Assembly: GCF_017308975.1 (NCBI RefSeq)
Contig: NZ_JADWPD010000036.1
Location: 51,844 to 115,843, forward strand
Direction: 5' to 3'
Source: Amycolatopsis sp. MtRt-6
GTDB lineage: Bacteria > Actinomycetota > Actinomycetes > Mycobacteriales > Pseudonocardiaceae
Length of the DNA stretch: 64,000 bases
The position numbers and the translations under genes are program-made. The notes beneath the pieces were generated by a model. That model ran no database searches, was not told the DNA's origin, and was given only the letters and a program-made list of their open reading frames with translations. Below, in pieces: positions 57,838 through 64,000 of this stretch (the first letter of the stretch is position 1; each line of letters starts with the position of its first letter).

Positions 57838-59201
57838 GAGGCGGTTCCTCCGGGCGTCTCGTCCTGCCGGGTGCGGTGCTCGGCGAGCGCGGCCTGCTCG
57901 CCGTCGGCGAACGCGCCGAGGTCGGCCAGCAGCTGCTCGTGCCCGGCGGTGTCCGCCGCCGGTGGCGGTGGCGGAGGTGGTTCCGGCGCGGCGGCGCGGA
58001 TGCTGCCGGGCACGCGGCGCGGCAGGCCGTTCGCCGTGGTCCCGCCGACGGTCCCCTCGGCGACCGGGCGGGGCCGCGGGCTGGGCTTGCGCGGCGCCAG
58101 CGGCTCCGGCGTCCCCGGGGAGAAGGTGCCCGCGCGGCGGCGCGGCAGCCCGCCGACGGTGGCCGGTTCGCGGCCGTTCCCGGCCGTGGCCGGTTCGGCG
58201 GTGACAGCGCCGTCCGGGGCTCCGCCCCGCGCCGGGGGCTCCGCCACCCGGCCCCCCGCACCGAAGACCGTGTCATCCGGGGCTCCGCCCCGCGCCGGGG
58301 GCTCCGCCACCCGGACCCCCGCACCGAAGACTGTGCGCGTGCCCGACCACGCGTGCTCGGCGTGCTCGGTGACGATGCCGGTGGGCAGCAGCACGGTGGC
58401 CACCGTGCCGTGCGGGCTGCGCCGGTCGAGCCGCACGGTGACGCCGTGCCGGGCGGCCAGGCGGGCGACGACCGCGAGCCCCATGTGCCGCGCCGAGGCG
58501 TCGTCGAGGTCGCCACCCGCGGCCAGGCGCGCGTTGAGGTCGCCGATGCGGTCGGCCGGGATGCCGATGCCCTCGTCCTCGATCCGGACGAGCACGCTGC
58601 CCTGCTCGGTCAGGTGCGCGCTGACGTGCACCGGCGAGCTCGGCGACGACTGGTTGGCGGCGTTGTCGAACAGCTCCGCGAGCACCCGGCCCAGGTCCTC
58701 GGCGGCGAAGCCGACCACGCCGAGGTTGACCACGCGGCCGATGGTGATCCGCGCGTAGTGGTTGATCGAGGACATCGCCGCGCGCATCAGGTCGAGCACC
58801 GACGTCGCGCGGGCGGCGTCGTCGGCGGTGTCCTGCCCGGCGAGCACGCGCAGGTTCTCGGCGTTGCGCCGCAGCCGCGTCGCGAGGTGGTCGAGCTGGT
58901 AGAGCTCGGCGAGGCGGTGGTGGTCCTCCTCCTCCGCCTCCAGCTCCTCCAGCCGGGCGAGGAGCTGGTCGAGGAGGTTGAGGTCACGCAGGGCGACGCT
59001 GGCGCAGATCTCGGCCAGCACGCCTTCGCCGGACGGGGCCGCCACCGGCTCCGGCCGGGTCAGCTCCACGAACGCCGGTCCGGCCGCGGGCGCGTGGCCC
59101 GGGTGCTTGGGCGGCGCGGTGAGGAACTGCGCGGCGGCGACGCGCGAACGGTCCAGCAGGACGCGTGATCGATCCAGGAGTTCCCGGGCCCGGCTCGCCA
59201 T
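57834..59201 (-). CDS. Conservon histidine kinase-like ATPase, CvnA-like
   Basis: The 455-residue protein lacks clear transmembrane helices. A helical region with an H-box-like LYQLDHLATRLRRNAENLRV (about 100-120) precedes the ATPase domain, which has N-box ELFDNAANQSS (about 168-178), DEGIGIP and GLAVVARLAARHG. The remaining 170 residues are Pro/Ala/Gly-rich and include a recent 21-residue tandem duplication. Unlike many CvnA proteins, it has no obvious extracellular sensor. It heads the A-B-C-D operon that ends in the StyA-like gene. Confidence 0.88.
   Translation of the reverse strand: MASRARELLDRSRVLLDRSRVAAAQFLTAPPKHPGHAPAAGPAFVELTRPEPVAAPSGEGVLAEICASVALRDLNLLDQLLARLEELEAEEEDHHRLAELYQLDHLATRLRRNAENLRVLAGQDTADDAARATSVLDLMRAAMSSINHYARITIGRVVNLGVVGFAAEDLGRVLAELFDNAANQSSPSSPVHVSAHLTEQGSVLVRIEDEGIGIPADRIGDLNARLAAGGDLDDASARHMGLAVVARLAARHGVTVRLDRRSPHGTVATVLLPTGIVTEHAEHAWSGTRTVFGAGVRVAEPPARGGAPDDTVFGAGGRVAEPPARGGAPDGAVTAEPATAGNGREPATVGGLPRRRAGTFSPGTPEPLAPRKPSPRPRPVAEGTVGGTTANGLPRRVPGSIRAAAPEPPPPPPPAADTAGHEQLLADLGAFADGEQAALAEHRTRQDETPGGTAS
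58213..58338. repeat. 63-bp in-frame tandem duplication in the kinase tail
   Basis: Copies start at 58213 and 58276 and are nearly identical for about 60 bp. Each encodes 21 residues containing VFGAGxRVAEPPARGGAPD. The reading frame is kept. Confidence 0.9.
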
Positions 59202-59509
59202 GTGGTCCCACTTCTTCCTTGATCAGGTACCGAAACGACTGTGCTGTCGAACGACTGCTTCGCCGGCCCCCGGCGGCGATGCGGGACATGCAAGCAGAAA
59301 GGTTCGTGGGATGTCCACACGCGGTCTCCGTGCGAACGCGGTGTGTGATCGGGAATTCGGAGCGTCGCTGCTGGTGAGCGCAGTGGATTAGGCCATTCGG
59401 TTCAATTTTGCACTTTGCACCCCGCAACAGAGCGCACATGGCCGCCGAACCCGCAGCTGAGGAAGGCTGTTCCCGGGAAGTCCCAGGTCGCGTCCGATTC
59501 GTCCCAACT

Positions 59510-59543
59510 TTGCGTGCCACGCAAATTTTTGCGGGGCACGCAA
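59510..59543. promoter_or_regulatory. Two tandem TetR-type operators
   Basis: TTGCGTGCCACGCAA (59510-59524) is a perfect 15-bp palindrome. TTGCGGGGCACGCAA (59529-59543) is a second copy with one mismatched pair. Starts are 19 bp apart, nearly two helical turns, and the second overlaps the -35 of the promoter of the TetR gene. Confidence 0.82.
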
Positions 59544-59558
59544 TTTTTTCGCTACACT
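59529..59558 (+). promoter_or_regulatory. Promoter of the TetR-ABC operon with leaderless start
   Basis: TTGCGG (59529-59534), an 18-bp spacer and TACACT (59553-59558). The expected start of transcription falls on or next to the A of the ATG at 59565, and no ribosome site is present, so the mRNA is probably leaderless. The rest of the 363-bp gap from 59202 shows no gene. Confidence 0.65.
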
Positions 59559-59564
59559 CTGCAC

Positions 59565-60230
59565 ATGCCGCCGGAAGAACCACCGAAGCAGCTGACCCTG
59601 CGCGAGCGGAAGAAGCGCGAGGCCCGCCGCGCGCTCGCGCAGGCCGCGCTGCGGCTGACGCTGGAGCGGGGACTGGAGAACGTCCGGGTGGAGGACATCG
59701 CCACCGAAGTGGGAGTCTCCCCGCGGACGTTCAACAACTACTTCTCCAGCAAGGAGCAGGCGGTCTGCTCGGTCGTCGTCGACCGGCACGAGGGGATGCG
59801 CGAAGCCCTGCTCGCCCGGCCGGCGGGCGAGCCGCTCTGGGAGTCCGTCAAGCAGGCGGTGCTGGAGCAATATTCACGTGAGGGCGAGCCGGATCGCGCG
59901 TATGTTGCGCGTATCCGGGAGCTGATGGGCCAGCTCATGCTGCGCGGGGAATTCCTGAACGCCCACGCGGCGGTCGAGCGGGTCCTCGCCGAAACGATCG
60001 CGAAGCGGGTGGGCGGTGTGGACCACCTGTTGTGCCGGTTGATGGCCTCCTCGGTGGAAAGCGCCGTCCGCGTCGCCTTCGTCAACTGGTTCACCGAGGG
60101 CGAACCGCTCCTGCCGACCCTGGAGCGGCTGCTGGACGAGCTGTCCGCCGGGATGCCGACCCTGGCCGGCGCGACCGCGGACCCCGAACCGAACACCACC
60201 ACCACTCCTCTGGGGGAATCGTTGTGCTAG
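59565..60230 (+). CDS. TetR-family regulator of the ABC exporter
   Basis: The 221-residue protein has a TetR helix-turn-helix (RVEDIATEVGVSPRTFNNYF, about 44-63) after a Lys/Arg-rich N-terminus, and a helical ligand domain. It overlaps the first ABC gene by 7 bp, so it is coupled to and probably controls the exporter. Two palindromes overlap its own promoter, indicating autorepression relieved by an exported compound. Confidence 0.92.
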   Translation: MPPEEPPKQLTLRERKKREARRALAQAALRLTLERGLENVRVEDIATEVGVSPRTFNNYFSSKEQAVCSVVVDRHEGMREALLARPAGEPLWESVKQAVLEQYSREGEPDRAYVARIRELMGQLMLRGEFLNAHAAVERVLAETIAKRVGGVDHLLCRLMASSVESAVRVAFVNWFTEGEPLLPTLERLLDELSAGMPTLAGATADPEPNTTTTPLGESLC

Positions 60231-61957
60231 TCAAGCTCCTGCGCAGTCACCTGCGCCCGTACCGGGGCACCCTGTGGGTGATCGTCGCGCTCCAGCTGGT
60301 GCAGACGGTCGCCATGCTCTACCTGCCGACGCTGAACGCCGACATCATCGACGACGGCCTGATCAAGGGCGACATGGCGTACATCCTGCGGGTCGGCGCG
60401 ATGATGCTCGCCGTCACGCTGGCCCAGATCGCCGGCTCGATCGGCGCGGTGTACTTCGGCGCCCGTACGGCGATGGCGATCGGCCGCGACATCCGCGCCG
60501 GCGTCTTCCACCGGGTGCAGGACTTCTCGGCCCGCGAGGTCGGCCAGTTCGGCACGCCGTCGCTGATCACCCGCACCACCAACGACGTCCAGCAGATCCA
60601 GATGCTGGTGCTGATGACGCTGACGCTGATGGTGTCCGCGCCGATCATGTGCGTCGGCGGGATCATCCTCGCCCTCAACCTCGACGTGCCGCTGTCGTCG
60701 CTGCTGCTGGTCATCGTGCCGGTGCTGGCCGTCGCCCTCGGCACGATCATCGCGAAGATGCGCCCCGCGTTCCGGTCGATGCAGGAGCGCATCGACCGGA
60801 TCAACCAGATCCTGCGCGAGCAGATCATGGGCATCCGGGTCATCCGGGCGTTCGTGCGCGATAAGCACGAACGCGCGCGCTTCGACGTCGCCAACGACGA
60901 GCTGCTCACCGTGTCGCTGCGGGTCGGGCGGCTGATGGCGCTGATGTTCCCGATCGTGACGCTGGTGGTGAACGTGTCCAGCGTCGCGGTGCTGTGGTTC
61001 GGCGGGCAGCGGATCGACTCCGGCAGCATGCAGATCGGTGCCATGACGGCGTTCCTGTCCTACCTGCTGCAGATCCTGATGGCCGTCATGATGGCCACGT
61101 TCATGTTCATGATGGTGCCGCGCGCGGAGGTCAGCGCCGAGCGGGTCAGCGAGGTGCTGGACACCGCCTCGAGCGTCCGCCCGCCGGTGTCGCCGATCCG
61201 GCCCGGCGCGGTGCACGGGCACCTGGAGCTCTCCGGTGTGGAGTTCCGGTACCCCGGCGCGGAGAAGCCGGTGCTGTGCGACATTTCGCTGATCGGGCGG
61301 CCGGGTGAGACCACCGCCGTGATCGGGTCGACCGGGACCGGCAAGACCACGCTGCTCAACCTGATCCCCCGGCTGATGGACGCCACCGCCGGCACGGTGA
61401 AGGTCGACGGCGTCGACGTGCGCGACCTCGATCCGGACGTGCTCGCCCGCGCGGTCGGGCTGGTGCCGCAGAAGCCGTACCTGTTCGCCGGCACGGTGGC
61501 GAGCAACCTGCGCTACGGCAACCCGGACGCGACCGACGAAGAGCTGTGGCACGCGCTGGAAGTGGCGCAGGGCAAGGACTTCGTCGAGGCGATGCCCGAG
61601 GGGCTCGAAGCGCCGATCGCCCAGGGCGGCACGAACGTCTCGGGCGGCCAGCGGCAACGGCTCGCGATCGCCCGGATGCTGGTGCACAAACCGGAGATCT
61701 ACCTGTTCGACGACTCGTTCTCGGCGCTCGACTACGCGACCGACGCGGCCCTGCGCCGCGCGCTGGTGGCGGAGACGAAGGACGCCACGGTGGTCATCGT
61801 CGCGCAGCGGGTGAGCACCATCCGGAACGCCGACCGGATCATCGTCCTCGACGAAGGCCGCGTCGTCGGCACCGGCACCCACCACGAACTCTTCGACGGC
61901 AACGAAACCTACCGCGAGATCGTGCTGTCCCAGCTGACCGAACAGGAGGCGGCGTGA
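60224..61957 (+). CDS. ABC exporter half-transporter, degenerate catalytic site
   Basis: The 577-residue protein has six transmembrane helices (about 15-300) and a nucleotide-binding domain with Walker A GSTGTGKTT, signature NVSGGQRQR and Walker B IYLFDDSFSALD. The catalytic Glu after Walker B is Asp, the hallmark of the degenerate site in heterodimeric exporters such as TM287/288 and Rv1272c/Rv1273c. The GTG at 60224 has GGGGGA upstream. It pairs with the following gene and probably exports drugs or lipids. Confidence 0.92.
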   Translation: MLVKLLRSHLRPYRGTLWVIVALQLVQTVAMLYLPTLNADIIDDGLIKGDMAYILRVGAMMLAVTLAQIAGSIGAVYFGARTAMAIGRDIRAGVFHRVQDFSAREVGQFGTPSLITRTTNDVQQIQMLVLMTLTLMVSAPIMCVGGIILALNLDVPLSSLLLVIVPVLAVALGTIIAKMRPAFRSMQERIDRINQILREQIMGIRVIRAFVRDKHERARFDVANDELLTVSLRVGRLMALMFPIVTLVVNVSSVAVLWFGGQRIDSGSMQIGAMTAFLSYLLQILMAVMMATFMFMMVPRAEVSAERVSEVLDTASSVRPPVSPIRPGAVHGHLELSGVEFRYPGAEKPVLCDISLIGRPGETTAVIGSTGTGKTTLLNLIPRLMDATAGTVKVDGVDVRDLDPDVLARAVGLVPQKPYLFAGTVASNLRYGNPDATDEELWHALEVAQGKDFVEAMPEGLEAPIAQGGTNVSGGQRQRLAIARMLVHKPEIYLFDDSFSALDYATDAALRRALVAETKDATVVIVAQRVSTIRNADRIIVLDEGRVVGTGTHHELFDGNETYREIVLSQLTEQEAA

Positions 61958-63963
61958 GTACCACGGAATCCGCCAAAGCCGCCGTCACCGACGCCGGGGA
62001 ACGGCCGGCCGCCGAGCGGCAGCAGAACACCGGGAACGCCGCCGGCGGGGCCGCCCGGTGGATGTCGGGCGGCGCGCCGCCGGAGAAGGCCCTCGACTTC
62101 AAGGGATCCCTCAAGCGGCTGCTGCGGCTGCTGAGACCGCAGCGGGCCGCTCTGATCGGCGTGCTGGTGCTGGGCGCGGCCAGCGTCGCGCTGACCGTCA
62201 TCGGGCCGAAGATCCTCGGCCACGCCACCGACCTCATCCTCGCCGGCGTGCTCGGCAAGCAGGTGCCGCCGGGGGTGACCAAGGAGCAGATCGTCGCCGG
62301 CCTGCGGGCCCGCGGCGACAGCACGCTCGCCGACATCTACAGCCGGGTCGACCTGGTGCCCGGCGCCGGCATCGACTTCGACGCGGTCGGCCGGATCCTG
62401 CTGATCGTGCTGGCGCTGTTCGTCTTCTCGGCGTTCTTCGGGCTCATCCAGGCCCGGCTGACGACCACCCTGGTGCAGCAGGCGGTGTACCGGCTGCGCC
62501 AGGATGTCGAGAACAAGTTCGCGCGGCTGCCGCTGAAGTACTTCGACCGCCAGCCGCGCGGCGAGGTGCTTTCCCGCGTCACCAACGACATCGACAACCT
62601 GGCGCAGTCGCTGCAGCAGACGCTCTCGCAGATCGTCTCGTCGCTGCTGACGGTGATCGGCGTGCTGATCATGATGTTCCTGATCTCGCCGCTGCTGGCG
62701 CTGATCGTGTTGGTGACCGTGCCGGCGTCGGCGATCCTGGCCGCGAAGATCGGCAAGCGGGCGCAGCCGAACTTCATCAAGCAGTGGTCGACGACCGGGA
62801 AGCTCAACGCCCACGTCGAGGAGATGTACACCGGGCACTCGCTGGTCAAGGTGTTCGGCCGCCGCGCGGAGTCCGCGGCGATCTTCGACAAGCAGAACGA
62901 GACGCTGTACCAGGCGAGCTTCAAGGCGCAGTTCATCTCCGGGATGATCCAGCCGGCGATGATGTTCATCGGCAACCTGAGCTACGTGCTGGTGGCGGTG
63001 ATCGGCGCGCTGCGCGTCGCGTCGGGCAGCCTGACGCTCGGCGAGGTGCAGGCGTTCATCCAGTACTCGCGCCAGTTCAGCCAGCCGGTCACGCAGATCG
63101 CCAGCATGGCGAACCTGCTGCAGTCCGGCGTCGCCTCGGCCGAGCGGGTGTTCGCGCTGCTCGACGCCGAGGAGCAGGCGCCGGAGCCCGCTTCGCCGGA
63201 ACGGCCGGCGGTGGTCCGGGGGCGCGTGGAGTTCCAGGACGTCTCGTTCCGCTACCAGCCGGACAAGCCGCTGATCGACGACCTCTCGCTGACCGTCGAG
63301 CCCGGTCAGACGGTGGCGATCGTCGGTCCGACCGGCGCGGGGAAGACGACTCTGGTCAACCTGCTCATGCGGTTCTACGAGCTCGACGGCGGGCGGATCA
63401 CGCTCGACGGCGTCGACATCGCGAAGATGAACCGCGAAGAACTGCGCGACCAGACCGGCATGGTGCTGCAGGACGCGTGGCTGTTCGGCGGCACGATCGC
63501 GGAGAACATCGCCTACGGCGCCGACAACCCGAGCCGCGAGGAGATCGTCGAAGCGGCGAAGGCGACGCACGTGGACCGCTTCGTGCGCACCCTGCCGGAC
63601 GGGTACGAGACCGTGCTCGACGACGAGGGCGGCACGGTCAGCGCGGGTGAGAAGCAGCTGATCACCGTGGCGCGGGCGTTCCTGGCCAAGCCGGTCATCC
63701 TCATCCTCGACGAGGCGACCAGCTCGGTCGACACCCGCACCGAGGTGCTCATCCAGCGGGCGATGAACTCGCTGCGCAGTGGCCGCACGAGCTTCGTCAT
63801 CGCGCACCGCCTCTCGACGATCCGCGACGCGGACGTGATCCTGGTGATGGAGCACGGCCGCATCGTCGAGCAGGGCGACCACGAAACGCTGCTGCACAGC
63901 GGGGGCGCGTACGCGCGGCTGTACGCGGCTCAGTTCGCCGAAGCCATGGCGGAAACGGACTGA
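61954..63963 (+). CDS. ABC exporter half-transporter, canonical ATPase site
   Basis: The 669-residue protein has an N-terminal Gln/Ala/Gly-rich extension (about 45 residues), six helices with a long first extracellular loop (about residues 88-140) and a nucleotide-binding domain with Walker A GPTGAGKTT and Walker B LILDEATSSVD with the catalytic Glu. Its signature is altered, TVSAGEKQ. So the active site is built from this Walker A/B with the partner's VSGGQ, and the other site is degenerate. GTG overlaps the preceding stop. Confidence 0.92.
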   Translation: MSTTESAKAAVTDAGERPAAERQQNTGNAAGGAARWMSGGAPPEKALDFKGSLKRLLRLLRPQRAALIGVLVLGAASVALTVIGPKILGHATDLILAGVLGKQVPPGVTKEQIVAGLRARGDSTLADIYSRVDLVPGAGIDFDAVGRILLIVLALFVFSAFFGLIQARLTTTLVQQAVYRLRQDVENKFARLPLKYFDRQPRGEVLSRVTNDIDNLAQSLQQTLSQIVSSLLTVIGVLIMMFLISPLLALIVLVTVPASAILAAKIGKRAQPNFIKQWSTTGKLNAHVEEMYTGHSLVKVFGRRAESAAIFDKQNETLYQASFKAQFISGMIQPAMMFIGNLSYVLVAVIGALRVASGSLTLGEVQAFIQYSRQFSQPVTQIASMANLLQSGVASAERVFALLDAEEQAPEPASPERPAVVRGRVEFQDVSFRYQPDKPLIDDLSLTVEPGQTVAIVGPTGAGKTTLVNLLMRFYELDGGRITLDGVDIAKMNREELRDQTGMVLQDAWLFGGTIAENIAYGADNPSREEIVEAAKATHVDRFVRTLPDGYETVLDDEGGTVSAGEKQLITVARAFLAKPVILILDEATSSVDTRTEVLIQRAMNSLRSGRTSFVIAHRLSTIRDADVILVMEHGRIVEQGDHETLLHSGGAYARLYAAQFAEAMAETD

Positions 63964-63978
63964 CCGCCGGCGTCGTGC

Positions 63979-64000
63979 GGGGAAGCGGCTCGGCTTCCCC
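63979..64000 (+). terminator. Terminator hairpin of the ABC operon
   Basis: GGGGAAGC (63979-63986) pairs with GCTTCCCC (63993-64000). The window ends here, so any T-run cannot be seen. Confidence 0.7.

Overview
The window is a chromosomal segment of a high-GC actinobacterium, most likely a Pseudonocardiaceae member close to Amycolatopsis. The grounds are very G/C-rich third codon positions, many GTG starts with 4-bp GTGA/ATGA overlaps, ESX (type VII secretion) accessory genes, an F420-type LLM oxidoreductase, a conservon (Cvn) signalling operon, DUF3618/DUF4235/DUF3040/DUF6131 small proteins, bacterial Ku and SigB-type GGGTA promoters. The genus call is inference. No rRNA, tRNA, CRISPR array, integrase or insertion sequence was seen.

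Region 1 (1-13.5 kb) is a general-stress neighbourhood. An anti-sigma kinase and a SigB/SigF-family sigma factor (3370-4607) sit among two GAF-ANTAR proteins, two STAS proteins, an F420-type LLM enzyme, a CYTH-CHAD protein, a hemerythrin-like protein, an aldo/keto reductase, an SRPBCC protein, a holin-X/DUF3618/DUF4235 envelope operon and a type II NADH dehydrogenase. Eleven promoter-like motifs GNNT-N15-17-GGGTA precede these genes, three pairs of them back to back, and a twelfth lies at 47.4 kb. I infer one SigB regulon, including autoregulation of the rsbW-sigB operon.

Region 2 (13.6-23.8 kb) is metabolic and secretory: a LysR regulator divergent from a PLP decarboxylase, a GT39-like membrane protein, a secreted GH29 alpha-L-fucosidase, a secreted SGNH hydrolase, an MHS-type MFS transporter and a GNAT acetyltransferase.

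Region 3 (23.8-33.2 kb) is the most unusual part. It is a seven-gene operon-like set on the minus strand: EspG-like chaperone, a helical protein, a WXG/PPE-like glycine-rich protein, an EspC-like protein, a YbaB-like protein, a 1584-residue RHS protein with an N-terminal WXG module and a C-terminal PD-(D/E)XK nuclease-like toxin, and a small acidic putative immunity protein. No ESX core component is present. A low-complexity gap and a DUF222-HNH (13E12-type) gene follow.

Region 4 (35-51 kb) is catabolic and regulatory: a flavin reductase-like protein; a TauE/SafE transporter followed by a form-II CoxL-S-M-like molybdenum hydroxylase, divergent from a LacI regulator; an FAD monooxygenase and MBL-fold operon divergent from a MarR regulator; GTP cyclohydrolase II; a LysE exporter; a MetE-like protein; a DinB polymerase; and a TetR regulator divergent from an AurF-like diiron oxygenase. 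Several of the divergent gaps hold palindromes suited to the adjacent regulator.

Region 5 (51-64 kb) holds adenosylhomocysteinase behind a recognisable SAH riboswitch and intrinsic terminator, a DUF6131 micro-protein, a Cys-rich mini-protein, Ku, a Cvn operon (kinase-roadblock-DUF742-GTPase) ending in a StyA-like monooxygenase, and a TetR-controlled heterodimeric ABC exporter with two tandem operators and an apparently leaderless regulator mRNA.
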